DNA of 64,000 nt from Rhodeus uyekii (GCA_037043235.1 JAWRVZ010000040.1:1118501-1182500); one strand, 5' to 3'. Shown: positions 50,201 through 62,625, numbered from the stretch's first letter. The notes: a model not told the origin generated them from the sequence alone. Numbers and translations: made by a program.

Positions 50201-50531
50201 CGTAGCTTGAGCAAAGGATTAACACATAGCTACATCTTCAGAAAGCAGTCTTCGTAACTTTAGTGACTTTACTGATTGTTCTTCTCAATTATTTTCCACC
50301 AGTAAAACTAAAAACAAGAAAAGACAATATGTATGAACAATACAGTTTGATTTTGTAAACAGAATAACTAAATTTGATAAACAGAAATTAGCTTTTTAGT
50401 ATGCTAACACACATCACCAATAACAGGAATCGAAAATGCATTTAACAAAAATATAGCAATAATCTTAGTCTACTAATTCCTAAACACTATACATACTATT
50501 TAGAATAAATTGTAACACTTGCAGATATATA

Positions 50532-51944
50532 CAGTGGAACCCACTTATCTCGATTATCTCGGTTAACTCGCCAACCCTGTTATGTCGAAGTTTTTGAAGT
50601 GGAACCGCCAAACTCCCTATTTTCTTAGCATTTTCTTATTGGTTATGTCAATTATTTTATGTTGCCGAACCCTGATATCTCCAGCACAAAAGAGGGACAA
50701 AGTCGCCACTTAACATCAGTTATCTCGATCCCCGAGCCTAATGATAGTACCCAGTTCACTGCGTATGCGCTGAGTTCGCATTGCACGTGCATCGCGGTCT
50801 GTAAGGTCGCTCACTCCAATTACGCTTCACTCACTTTTGCGGCACAGTGCTATGCAGCCGCAGAAGAACTCGCGCAAAAATCAAGCTTTACAGATGCAAT
50901 CTTGGAAGAGGAGGCAAAGGAGTTCGCCTTCACTGTCCAGGAATTCCCAGATTACATTGATATCGACAAAGACGTTGTTACTGATAGAAATGGTCAAGCA
51001 GACCATTAAAGGCGAAAAGCAACAAAGCATTTTAGACTTTGTAAAAACCGTAACCGGTTGTACAATCCTTTTCAGAACTGTGTCAGAGCGAAATGACTGT
51101 GTTTATGTGTGTAAACTGTGTTTGTTAAAGTAATTGTTTTAATTTCTTATTTTTGTAAGAAGTGTGAATTATTGAACTTCACAAAATGTTGTTGTTTTTC
51201 TATTTTGTTTATAGTTTAAAAGTATGTTGGTTATGGAACTACTTTATTTGAATACTATTGAGGAGGGATATCAGTGGAACAATCGCAGGGTTTTTTCCAG
51301 GTGCGCGTTCACCTTATAATCTCAGTTTGTTGCGAGACTGGTCGTGCAGCATATGACTCTCTCTTGTGAAGAGTACTGTGTGCACCAGAGAGAGAGAGAG
51401 ACTTCAATTGATCGGTTGTTTTCACTGATGTCCATCTTTTTTTGTTACAGTAAACAAAGAAAGAATCTAAAGTCATCGTGTTCGTGTGGTTTTTGGGTGA
51501 AGACCAGTTCAAGTCTGTTACACCAGCACACTCTTCTCAAACATGTAAAAATCGTAAGTACAAACCAGGAAAAAGAAAACACTCCGACAAACATCACAAA
51601 TAAAAGAAGGAAAATAGAAACAGTAGATTATGCTATATAACAATCAGCAGTAGAGCGGACATCTCTCTCCTCACTCAAAAACACTCTCCTCCCCGCGCGC
51701 GCTCACACCAGAACAGTGCGCACAGAACTTCATACGCCGTCTTAAAGGTATATAGCCGTTACAATCTCTGCTGTTAGTTGGTGCATGTATGCCTTTTGCT
51801 GTTAACAAACATATACAGTGTATGTACATTTTTATAGCGTGCTGATCGCTTCATCAAAGAAATCGCCATATTGGCTTTTGGTTATCTCGATCCTCTTTTA
51901 TTTTTTGCAACCCCCGAGGCCGACGACATAACCGGGTTCCACTG
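50532..51944 (+). mobile_element. pogo/Tigger-like nonautonomous DNA transposon, copy 2
   Basis: It starts CAGTGGAACCC and ends GGGTTCCACTG, with TA on both sides (50530-50531, 51945-51946). The outer 600 bp on the left and 200 bp on the right match copy 1 (7257-8082). A remnant reads EEEAKEFAFTVQEFPDYIDI, then DKDVVTD and KGEKQQSILDFVKT, like the C-terminal part of a Tigger/jerky-type transposase. About 0.5 kb in the middle (near 51150-51770), with a GCGCGCGCTC stretch, is absent from copy 1 and may be a further insertion. Confidence 0.82.
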
Positions 51945-51989
51945 TATTTCCAAGGTTCAAACGAAGGAATCAACCCGTGAACCGCATGC

Positions 51990-52315
51990 ACGTTCTACTG
52001 GACAGTTTTGGTAAAATACAGGATGAGTTGATCTGAGTTTAGATGGTGTTTATTATCGAATTATTTATTTACTGATTGAATGAGGATTTAGTAAAATAAT
52101 GTATGAGTTGATCTGACTTTGGTTGTTTTTTATCAAAGAATGATTCAATGACTGATTCAATGAGGATTTAGTAAAATACTGTATGAGTTGATCTGACTTT
52201 GGTTGTTTTTTATCAAAGAATGATTCAATGACTGATTCAATGAGGATTTAGTAAAATACTGTATGAGTTGATCTGACTTCAGTCAGTCTTTATTAACAAA
52301 TGATTCAATGACATA
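51990..52315. repeat. 80-bp minisatellite, middle block
   Basis: TGATTCAATGACTGATTCAA recurs exactly 80 bp apart (52141 and 52221), with near-identical units between. The last unit is interrupted at TGATTCAATGACA by the mariner-like element. Confidence 0.92.
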
Positions 52316-53355
52316 CAGTGATAGCTCGGTTTACGAGCGACTTGGTATACGAGCAAATCGGTGTACGAGCATGGGGGGTTGAATCGGTGTATGAGCATTG
52401 TATCGGTGTACGAGAAAAAATGTACCCACACCCACCCGCAGTTTTGTGTGGAAGCTCAGCATGGTCTGCACATTTTTACAGGAAATATCCTAATGACAGC
52501 CTCTCATAACACAGTCAGGTGTTCCAAACCCTTTATCACCCCTTAACTCATTCATTCTCTCAACGTCGCTTGGTTTGGCTGCATCATTCACCACAGTGCA
52601 TACTTTTATAAGTGATTTACATCGGTTTTACCTCCTGTTGTAACATTAATTAATTGTGATCGCTATTGTTCACATAGTGAACTATACACGTACAGTACCA
52701 CTAAGCAGTAACTGTCACAGTTCATGAATTCATTGTCTAGTTCTGCCTGTGTGTGTGTGTGTGTCTGTGAGAGAGAGAGAGACACACACCTCGTTCTCAT
52801 ATCATCTGCCTATTTAGTTCACTTCTCTCCACTCTTCTCTTGTCCAGTCCTTCATTTGCAGCTCCAGCGCGCGTTCATTCGCGGCCGCGGCTTCAACGTG
52901 CGTTCATTCGCGCGCCGCGGCTCCAGCGCGCGTTTGTTCGCGGCCGCGGCTCCCATGTGTGATACACCTCTGGATTATCACTTTGTTTGTTTTCTACACT
53001 ATTATAATAAATTCACTCATTTGCACTTGAATCCTTGCTTTGCCCGCTCCCTCCTCTCTCTCCTCCAAGCAGGCTGCTCAAACCTGAAGTGCATTACAGT
53101 AAATTGTCAAGTATTTTTATAGTTTAATCGTCAATTATTAATTAGTATTTATATGAGATCTTAATGGTTATAATTTTGACTGTAATTAATAGGGTAAAAC
53201 CAAAAAAATATTTAAAATGGGCATTTATGGTCGTGTGGAACGAATTAATTGATTTTTAGTGCATTCTTATGGGGAAACTTGTTTTGGTGTACGAGCATTT
53301 TGGTTTACGAGCTCACTCTTGGAACGAATTAAACTCGTAAACCGAGGTATTACTG
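52316..53355. mobile_element. mariner-like nonautonomous element, copy 2
   Basis: It starts CAGTGATAGCTCGGTTTACG and ends TAAACCGAGGTATTACTG, with TA on both sides (52314-52315, 53356-53357). It is the same family as 48372-49282, in opposite orientation, and carries a CG-rich tandem repeat. No transposase ORF. Confidence 0.85.
52862..52949. repeat. GC-rich VNTR, three units of 29-30 bp
   Basis: Units begin CTCCAGCGCGCGTT (CTTCAACGTGCGTT in the second) and end GCCGCGG. They contain many CpG sites. The other family member has a related GAGCCGCGAACGAA repeat with a different number of units. Confidence 0.9.
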
Positions 53356-53490
53356 TATTAGTAAAATACAGTACGAGTTGATCTGACTTTGGTTGGTTTT
53401 TATCAAAGAATGATTCAATGAGGATTTAGTAAAATACAGTATGAGTTGATCTGACTTCAGTCTGTGTTTATTAATGAATGATTCATATTA
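53356..53490. repeat. 80-bp minisatellite, right block
   Basis: Resumes with TTAGTAAAATACAGTACGAG directly after the mariner-like element, completing the interrupted unit. About 1.7 units follow. Confidence 0.9.
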
Positions 53491-53504
53491 TACAAACAGA
53501 TATG

Positions 53505-53800
53505 TATGGCCATCTTCTGCTGATGTAACTTGCAGAAACAACGAATCAGTGATGAATCTTTTGGTGAAAGGGTTCAAAAGATTTGAGTTAGTACAATGAA
53601 TCAAAATGAGAGTTCGTTTGAACCCCTTAGCAGATCAGGTGTGTTTGGTATTTTTGTACATTCGTTTTTAATTGCCTTTGGTTGATGTTTGATAACGAAC
53701 GATTCAATGACTGCTTCATGATACACTTATAGCCACTTACTGCTGATGTAACCTGCAGAAAGAACGAACGAGTCTTTCTGATGAAAAGATTCAAAAGATT
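53505..53800. repeat. direct repeat pair about 224 bp apart
   Basis: CTGCTGATGTAACTTGCAGA (near 53517) and CTGCTGATGTAACCTGCAGA (near 53741) are each followed by a similar AACGA and TTCAAAAGATT stretch. The pair lies just upstream of the hdlbp promoter. Confidence 0.7.
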
Positions 53801-53860
53801 CTTGGATTCTCCACAAATCCCCAACACAGCGTTCTTCTCCAGAATCCGTGTACGGGGAAT

Positions 53861-53930
53861 GTGACGTGAGGAAATGTGATTGGAGGAGACTTGAGCTATA
53901 TAACTCACAGGCTGCTGCTCCTCCCTTTCG
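53861..53930 (+). promoter_or_regulatory. hdlbp: hdlbp promoter candidate
   Basis: TGACGTGA (CRE-like) lies at about 53862, an inverted CCAAT box (ATTGG) at 53879-53883, and TATATAA at 53897-53903. The expected start, about 25-30 nt past the TATA box, falls in the pyrimidine-rich CTCCTCCCTTTCGCC. The exact start is inferred. Confidence 0.55.
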
Positions 53931-53990
53931 CCAGTGGAGTTTCACTACAAGCTTCTGCACCACATAGGGCAGACGGGAACACAAACACAA
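53925..53990 (+). other. hdlbp: hdlbp noncoding exon 1
   Basis: The stretch ends ACACAAACACAA before GTAAGC. It follows the promoter motifs on the same strand as the vigilin coding exons. There is no in-frame start. Confidence 0.6.
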
Positions 53991-55152
53991 GTAAGCCGCT
54001 ATTCATTTTGTTAATTAATCTTCATATGTTACACATCCGAACGTCTGCGGTGCTTCTTGAGTTCTGGTAGACGTACATCGTTAGAGGAGTGTTCTGCTGT
54101 GAAAATGTGCTCTGGCTTGACTCCATGTCAATTTCTCCCCACTGTTTCACCCTTTGCACTAATGCCTACGTGGACTTTGTGTGGACAGTCAGTAATGCTG
54201 ATCTTGACTAAACGGCCTAACTCGGCCATCGAAAAATATGGTGTTTTCAGTGTTTATTCGTTAGGCGTTGTCATTCCTGGAGTAATAGGTTATAATGGAT
54301 CGATAAGAGTAAAGTTTTTCTAATCCAGTGTGTTAGCGCTTGCGCTAACTGGTGTACGTGTCACTATCGCGCACGCGCAACTCAAAGTTTACTGGAGTTG
54401 GTGTCTAGCCAGGGCAAGTTTTTCATCTCCGCAAACCATAAAAACTGGCGTATCCTACAACGACAGACATTACCAGTTCCCTTAAATATGTACCAATCAA
54501 CCTCTCCCGGTATTTAAATATTTATTGATGTGAATGGTTGAGAAACTAAGTGTTTAGCCAGAGATCCGTCTTTGCTACTCTGTTAGCCGTTAGCACGGCG
54601 TGTCATGAGTTGACGTAGCGCGTGTATATAGCGGTGGGAAGACTTTAATGTACAAAAGTCGTTTTTTTAATACACCAAAAACATTGTTTTTATTAAACAC
54701 ACGTTGAACTGTTATTCCAAATCTCCTTTTTGTGTCGTTCTGAGAGAGAATATAAATCCGCCATATTTAAATGACATACGCAGGAATGGCCACGTTAGCA
54801 AGACGCGAGAGGGCCGTTTCAACACTTAAAGACACCCAGTTGTTTTTAGTTGAGCATATTTCAAGTATTTATACACTTATATTAGAGAGTATATTAAATT
54901 CATTTTTAAGCGTGGTTGTGATTTTTGAAACTTGTGAACGAGGATTAAGATTGATCAATCTCTTTCTTCCTATTGCCAATAAGTCTTGAATGAGTCACAT
55001 TTGCATGCATTTAAATAAGTATGCATTGTCAAATTAAATGCAAAAAAATAAATAATGCCACGTGTAACTAAGTTCTGGCAAACTAATGTGGTTTTGCATC
55101 ATCAGTGACAGTCTGACCCCCTCCCCTTTCCCTTTGATCTGTTTTGTCTTAG

Positions 55153-55224
55153 GCAAAAGCTGGCAGGCTGACACGAACGGGCAGCTTTACAGGACGGATT
55201 ATCTGGTAACTGACCATTTAGCTG
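55153..55224 (+). other. hdlbp: hdlbp noncoding exon 2 candidate
   Basis: Preceded by TTTTGTCTTAG. It ends at GTAAGA (55225), or at GTAACT (55206) in a shorter form. Lies between exon 1 and the coding-start exon. Confidence 0.5.
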
Positions 55225-57861
55225 GTAAGATTATTCTCCACTGCTTTTGTTTCTACTAGATTAATTTGCTGACAGGCCTCATGTTTGCTTTGTACTCCAA
55301 GATCCTTGTTCATCTTGTTTGCAGCCATGGGTCACAAGTTTGATCTTGATCACTATGAACATCTTCTGCGTGGTCATATGATTAAATATCACTTGAGCAT
55401 CTGAAGGATTTTTAGTGTTCGTTTTGTGGATCAACTCACCATAGAGTGCTTTTGATCTGCCTCGAGGAACTGTGTGAATGTTTAGCCTGTGGGTCCAAGT
55501 CTTTAGGAGGCCAGTAGAGGAAGAGGCCCTGGCAGGGGCATGCAGAGAAGCACATTAAAACAGCCTTGTACTGTGTAGAGTGGTTTGGAGTTTGCATTTG
55601 GAGGAGTCGAGGGACCAGATTGTCAGTGAACTGGAAGGAATGTTGAACTTTTAATTCAAGAGTGATTAGCCAATTATCCCAATAGTTTCTTCATGTATCA
55701 TCCTATGGATGATTTTCACCACCTATTCTTGAAGAGCCATGCGAAAGTCTCTTGATACTGGAATTTTTGCAGCGAATAGAAGTGGCCTGTCATTATTTAA
55801 GGCTGCACGGCTGTAACTGTAGCCTCAGCTTTTTTGTTGTCATCTTTATTTTCCTCAGTCCTGTGCAGGGAGTAGGAGAGCAGTCTGCCAAGTAGATGTT
55901 TCACTGAGGTGTGGTGTGCATGTTTTCAATTAAACGAGTGCTTTGTGTAACTTTTATTTACGAAGTAGAAAAATGCTCTCTTTGCTGGTCTGCATACTTA
56001 GGGGTTCAACAAATAAAGGTTAGTGGGGAAATCCTCTTAGCTTTAGAGCTCGTTCATCTAACTCCATGGCTTAGAATTAGCCCTTGTTCAAGGTAACAGA
56101 AGGCAATTTTGACCTTCCACAAAATGGATCAGTCAATGTTTTAAATTTGCTCCTATAGACAGTGTTCACTTCTTTTGCCCTGAACAAATCGCATTTAGTG
56201 AAATCAGGAAGTTATTTTCCCGTTTAAAGTTCCCGTTACTGTTATTTCTTTATCCTGTAAATGTAAGAAATGTTGTTCACTTATATTCAATTACAGTTAT
56301 CCCTTTACACTTACTATGCTTCTGCAAAATTATTATTTTTGATTTGAATATTAATTGTCCGCTCATTAAATTAAGTCTGGAGTTTAATGCAGACTGTCAG
56401 TATGAGCCTTCATGCTAAGTTGAAGCTACTTGTGTGAACACTCGCAGTTAAGGATAGAACCTTAAAATTAAAGTCTTGCGCTGATGAAACGTATCGCACA
56501 TAAAATGACACGTGCGTTAAACATGCTTGAATCTTAAATCACAGAACTTTTCCCCAGTTGCTTATTCTGTTTTCTCCACTATTATTAGATGCATATTACC
56601 CATAGAAATGCATTATTCAGTATTGCAATTTGACGCAACTGGTGAAAGTTTTCCTTTTTTCGCAAAGTTGTTGATTTTTATTATAAAAGTAGCTGTAGTG
56701 ACAGTGTCAAACGTGGCATTGTCCATAACTATGAAGTTTAACCACGATTGCCATCTCATAATTAAATGGCATCTCATCCATTCGTTTTTTTTAAATTACT
56801 AAAAAAAGCACTAAATTTTGGTTGGTTGTAAAGATTATGCTTGAGCTATGCGTCTCATCATTTTGAGTTAAGAGCCCCTGAATGTTTTCTGTGGATGCTC
56901 CTGTGTAGTTGTGTTGCTGTGGTTTGTGATTTCAGTTTTAAAGTGTGCAGAGCATAATTGTATTGCTGTTTAAAAGAATTCTCCCTTTAGATGGTGAGCT
57001 TTTTAACAGCTGATTTTCAGTATTCCCGGGAACCGCCATCATTAGGGTACATAAATTGCATGTCAAATCGACGTGTTCTTCGCAAGTCGACTAATTTGTG
57101 TAATCGATTCTTGACATGTTGTTCCAGCCCTGAAACACCAAAAAAGTGTCGGTGTGCCGTTTTAATCAGAAGTACAACTAAATTTTCTACTCTAAATCAG
57201 CTCTGTGTGTTCACGTTTCACTCGTGGATTTCTGACCTTGATGGACTGAACAGGAGAAATTAACTGGAAAAGATTTCCATGTGAAAGAAGGCAGAGCCTA
57301 TGTACACCCTTACCTATTACATAAAGGCTACAAACCAATGGTAGTACAAAGGTGTTTACGTGTCTTGGTAAACTTAAAATAAAAAAATTCCCATTCCCTT
57401 CAAAATTTGCTTTGGTTGGCTGTATCGAATCCCAAAATCAACACCAAGCTAAATTTGTTTTTGGTCTGTTTTTGTTTGAAATATCACAGTTTGTGTTTTG
57501 ATTTTGCTTGAAGTACATTGGGTCGCTAAACCTTGCCCCTTTCTTAAGTGGAGTAAATGTTTGGAGAAGTCCAGTGTATGTCATCAGCAAGAAATCTGCC
57601 ATTTTAGTGGAAGATCGAGTAAACATTGAGTTTATTTTATGAAACATTCATGAATGAATCATTCACAATAAGATCAATAACATTCACAAAATTTGATTCC
57701 TCACCCAAAATGTATAATCTGTAGTCATGAGAAGGTTTATGCTCCACCCATGTAACAATTGGCTCATATCTTAACTGCCAGATTGTATTGTCTTATCTTG
57801 TTTGTAACTTTGGCTAGGCACTGTTCTTATGTAGTAATCACCTGAGCTGTTCCTCTCTTAG

Positions 57862-57900
57862 TGGCACACTCGGACTCCGTGTAAACGTGGGATTTCGACC
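57862..57900 (+). other. hdlbp: hdlbp 5' untranslated part of the start exon
   Basis: The acceptor CCTCTCTTAG ends at 57861. The 39 nt up to the ATG are untranslated, with TTCGACC before the ATG giving an acceptable start context. Confidence 0.8.
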
Positions 57901-60339
57901 ATGAGCTCAGTCGCTGTACTTACGCAAGAAAGCTTTAACGAGCATCGCAGTGGCCTTCTGCCAGAGCAGGTCAAAGGTAAGTAGGTTTTTGACCATTTTG
58001 ACGTGTCTGAAATTGTTTGGCAGATTGAATGGTGAATGTTGTACCTCCCTTGTTAGCTGCTGTGGCGGGCTCTAGCGGTGCTGAGGAAGATGATAGCCTC
58101 CCCACCTACAAGGATGCCTTTCCCCCTCTGCCTGAAAAGCCTTTGCCAGAGGGGGTACAGGAGACTGGAAATGCCTGGACTTCTAAACTAAAACCTCTCA
58201 AGTCCTCTATAATTACCCAGGTATGGTAATCGAGTTGGTTACATTCACTCTTGCATGTGAAATGTTTATTTATTGGTTTGACTGTTTTCCGCTTTCAATA
58301 AATACAGGTTTTCCATGTGCCTCTGGAAGAGCGCAAGTACAAGGACATAAACCAGTTTGGAGAAGGAGACCAGGCTAAAGTGTGTCTTGACATCATGCAC
58401 AAGACTGGAGCCCACCTGGAACTCTCCATGGCTAAAGACCAAGGCCTCTCCATAATGGTCTCTGGGAAACATGATGCTGTCATGAAAGCCCGCAAAGAGA
58501 TTGTGTCCCGACTGCAGACTCAGGTAAAAGTGTTTTTAAAAAAAGATAATAAACAAGATATTGCTATTATATTGGTTTTCAGCCAGTTTGTTTTATTAAA
58601 AAAATCTATTTAATTGTGCACTAATTTGCTTTATTTTTAAGACTAGTAATGCCTTGAGATTTGAAATCATTTTATCCCATAAGAAATGACAGGGGAAAAA
58701 AACATCCGTTTTGGCCATCTAAAAAAACTCCCTTATTAGTGTTAATAACAATGGAATTTAAAAAAATTTTGCTATAGAGACACACACACTCACAAAAAAT
58801 TATATCATAAGATTCCTGTGAGAAAATAAAATGTGGTTTTATTTATGAGTTCTTACCTTCGAGACAGACGATACAGTAGCGGAGGAGGGAGGGATTACAT
58901 AAATTATGTAGATAACGCAAACACAAAACGGAGATGTGGGGAGGAAGTTAACGTGAAGGGAAGGAGTAAGGTGGCGTGAGCTGCTCCGAGTGTTCAACCA
59001 CCTAGGGTCGGCAATCAATTTCTCTTGTAGTATTTAGATACTTGCTTTTATAGATTTTGCTTAAACTTTTATTTAGGTGATTGCATAGAATTTTAATATT
59101 ATCAGTTTATCACTATTGGTCATGAAAATAACTTCAGCTTGTCAGTGTCTCTCAGAATTCTAATAGTTGTATATCCTTAGTAACTTCTGTTAATGCTCTG
59201 CTTTACAACAGGCTTCAGCTACTGTGGCCATCCCCAAAGAACATCATCGCTTTGTCATCGGCAAGAGTGGGGAGAAGCTACAGGAGCTTGAGCTGAAGAC
59301 TGCCACCAAGATCCAGATCCCTAGACCCGAAGACCCCAGTAACCTGATCAAGATCTCTGGAACCAAGGAAGGCTTGGAGAAGGCCAAGCACGAGATCCTG
59401 CTCATCTCTGCCGAGCAGGTCTTAACTCTATTGCCATGCAGTTATGTGTCAGATACTCAACCTAAAAGGTGGTGGTGTTGACGTTTAATAATTTGCAGGA
59501 TAAGCGTGCTGTGGAGAGAATGAACATTGAAAAGGTCTACCACCCCTTCATCACTGGAGCTTATAACAAGCTGGTGGGTGAGATGATGCAGGAGACGGGA
59601 GCCCGCATTAATGTTCCTCCACCCAGTGTGAACAAAACGGAGATTGTCATCACTGGGGAGAAAGAGCAGGTGGCCCTGGCCATGGTCAAAATCAAGAAGA
59701 TTTATGAAGAGAAGGTGAGCAATGATTTAAGAATAACTAATGGTCTTTTATTGACATTTCCCTCCCCCAAATCCACCGTATGCTTCTGAAACTCACTGGA
59801 CCGCAAGCCCACATGTAATGAGTTATAATAAACCTGGAAGCAACTGAGGAGAATGCTTACAATGTGGCCCTTTGCTTATTTTAGAAGAAGAATGCTACCA
59901 CTATTGCTGTGGAGGTGAAGAAATCTCAGCACAAGTATGTGATTGGGCCTAAGGGTAATACCCTGCAAGAGATCCTGGACAGGACCGGCGTCTCGGTCGA
60001 GATCCCACCCCTCGACAGCAGCTCGGAGACAGTAATCCTGCGTGGGGAGCCAGACCGGCTGGGCCAGGCACTCACTGAAGTGTATGCCAAGGTAAACGAG
60101 CCTGTTTTCCTCCTCCCTCTCTCTGTTTCAACACAATTCTTTCTCAAACTCTTTAATTTAAGGAATGTATTAAATTATCTGTAGAAATGCTGTCAATTTG
60201 ACTGTGTAACCTTTGACCTTATTCTCTACAGGCTAACAGCTACAATGTGTCCTCAGTCTCTGCTCCCTCTTGGCTTCATCGTTTCATTATTGGCAAGAAA
60301 GGACAGAATCTGGCGAAGATCACGCAGCAAATGCCCAAG
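57901..60339 (+). CDS. hdlbp: Vigilin (HDL-binding protein), N-terminal part, partial
   Basis: Seven coding exons: 57901-57976, 58057-58220, 58308-58523, 59212-59418, 59499-59714, 59885-60091, 60232-60339. They join in frame to 398 aa. The protein starts MSSVAVLTQESFNEHRSG, then has PTYKDAFPPLPEKP, and exons 3-7 carry roughly one KH-type domain each. GxxG loops: GKSG (exon 4), a diverged GAYN (exon 5), GPKG (exon 6) and GKKG (exon 7, domain cut by an intron). Exon 3 (VPLEERKYKDINQFGEG) is a diverged KH. Vigilin normally has 14 KH domains in about 1270 aa, binds RNA and associates with ER-bound ribosomes. The match to human vigilin recalled from memory is close throughout. The last visible exon ends MPK at a GC donor; the remaining KH domains lie beyond the right edge. 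Confidence 0.97.
58645..59012 (+). mobile_element. hdlbp: mariner/Tigger-like nonautonomous element in hdlbp intron
   Basis: It starts near AGTAATGCCTTGAGATTTG, with TCCCATAAGAAATGACAG, and includes GCGTGAGCTGCTCCGAGTG. It is the same family as 3224-3700, in opposite orientation. It lies between coding exons 3 and 4. Ends are approximate. Confidence 0.55.
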
Positions 60340-62040
60340 GCGAGTCAACTTTTCTTTAATCATATCAGTGCACTTAGCCTGAATAGCCATTGTCTTGCTC
60401 GTGAGGTGCGTGTGTAGATGTAGCTCATTTTCAACAGATGTTTTTGTCCAGTCACGTCAAAGTGACAGTTCAAAGGTTGCAGTAATTGCATCAACCAGCA
60501 CAGGTAGTTAATTACACTGCGCTTGAGCCAAGAAGCAGGCTTTTCTTAACACATGAACATTGATCATGGCACACAGAGCACAAATGTATACATGGAAACT
60601 TCTCCATAATAGCTTGATGCTGAACTCCGTTCTCTGCCAAGGTTTTTTTTAATAAAAAGTTGCTAGTCAGCGTGAGTATTTTCACAACTTAGTCCCCAGA
60701 AAGAAAGAAAAATGAATAGCATGAGGGTACGTGCATGTATATGCATGCATGTCTGGTTTTAGAAAAGCAAAAAAGTTATAAAAAAAATAAATGTATATGT
60801 GTGTATATAACTCAATCAATACTTGGATGGTGGTAAGTTTATTTTAAAGCAACGTTGAGCAAAAAGCAGAGAATCACTTACTTGGACGAGACTAGTTTTC
60901 AAGGTAGAAACGTTTCACGTGTATAGTTTTAATCCTTTCCAAACACTCCCACTTCTGTAATAAACGTAGATGTTAGTCTCCTCAGAATTGGTACCTGAAA
61001 TTCCAGATGTTATGACAAGAATTCTTATTCAAACATTGTTTAGAAAACTAATCTAGCCCGAAATATAGCTGAAGACTACATTCAGAACAATTAAAACAAT
61101 GGCGTTTTTACTGGCACAATTTTTCTTTTTGACTATAATTGGAATTTGTTAGACTTGTATAAACGCAAATATACACGAGGTCAGATTTTTCCAGATCCGT
61201 TCTGAGCTACTTCTAAATATGGTTTTAAATCAGATGCATATCCGATATTTGGACATCTGACTGTCTGTCTGATTCCCCTTGGAACTCCAAGTCAAGCTTG
61301 TCCACAATGATAGCATTTTTTTTTTCTTAATGTCATGAAACCTGCTTGTATGCGCTTGCACAAACGTTTTATTATGCTTAAACTGTATAGTCAAGAAATT
61401 GCACACAGAAACATTCCGGAGCATAAAAGCTGTTTTTCAAATATACATCTTTGTGGGTTTGACATTTGTTTCAGTAATGTCAGGCAGATTTAATTAATGC
61501 CATTTAATATTTGATTGCTTTAGTTACATGTAAGCAATTCAATTCGTCTATTGCTTGTTTTTGCTGCTTTGCTTCTGTTCGGACCTAGAGGTGCTTTACT
61601 CTTTAAGAAAATGTGTAATAGAAGGACTTTTATCACTATTAAATGGTGGGGGCACTGTGTACCCCTTCTCTTCCACTAAGACTTTAATCCCACCTTTTTC
61701 ATTAAGGGACATTTAAATAAATTTTCAGGTGTACCGGTTTTCTAACCCTGTTAAATGTATCACTGCTTTATGTGCTTCATGAGAGCCGTATCCTGTAGAA
61801 TGTTGCTCTTATCTAATATCGACTTGTTTTAGTCTAATTCATGACTTCTTTTTTTTTTTTTTTGCTCCATCCTCTGTTCTTTCACATTCCTCAATTCTCA
61901 CTTAAGCTCATGCATATGTCGAGGCAGAGGTCAAGCTTCTGTCAGAGCACGTCACTCTTGCGAGAATCGCGTGTACAACCATTGCCGGAAGTTTTAAATA
62001 TGGGTATTTTTGTTACCAAATGCATAAATATAAAGTGATG

Positions 62041-62195
62041 GGTTTTGTAAGATGCTTTTATCCAAAGAGACTTACATTGGACTTAAAAGGTGCACATTGA
62101 CGTTTTAATTGCAGTTCTTGCTTTCCCTGGGAATCAAACCCATGATCTTTTGCATTGCATGTGCCACGCTATACTGATTGAGCTACAGGAAAGAC
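62041..62195 (-). mobile_element. tRNA-derived SINE, copy 1
   Basis: GATGCTTTTATCCAAAGAGA and a tRNA-like part (CCTGGGAATCAAACCCATGA, ending GAGCTACAGGAA) are in the same order as copy 2. Read on the minus strand, GGGTTTGATTCCC is a B-box-like sequence and TAGCTCAATC an A-box-like start. Confidence 0.65.
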
Positions 62196-62389
62196 TTGAA
62201 GGCATTTGTTAAGTCACTGTAGTCATATGGATTACTTTTATGATGGATATTTTTGGGTTCAAAGATTCAGGAGTTGGTCAATGCCATTACAAAGTTGGGA
62301 AGAGCCAGGTTATTTAATGTAACTGTTTAACTGAAAGAATGATGGCTTGAGAGCAAATTCTCAGTTTTGTAGTTTTCATAACTTAAAGT

Positions 62390-62625
62390 TAAGAACTAAG
62401 TCACCTTTTTTATATAGCGCTTTTTACAATAAAAATAGTTTCAAAGCAGCTCTACAGTGATAACAGGAAAATAATGCAACAGTTTGATTTGGCTGTTCAA
62501 CAGCTATAGAAGAGCTGGCCAATGTTATTGATGAATGTTAAATGTCCCAAACTCCAGCTGGTGACGAGAAAAAAAAACCTTGGGAGAAACCATGCTCAGT
62601 CAGGGGACTAGTTCTCATCTGGCCA
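62390..62625 (+). repeat. LINE-associated fish repeat
   Basis: TATAGCGCTTTTTACAATA, CAAAGCAGCTCTACAG and a CCTTGGGAGAAACC-type end form a pattern common in fish repeats linked to LINE 3' parts. Family name not determined. Confidence 0.45.

Noticed and set aside
58266..58495. Antisense ORFs over hdlbp exon 3
   Set aside because: They are shadows of the vigilin coding frame.
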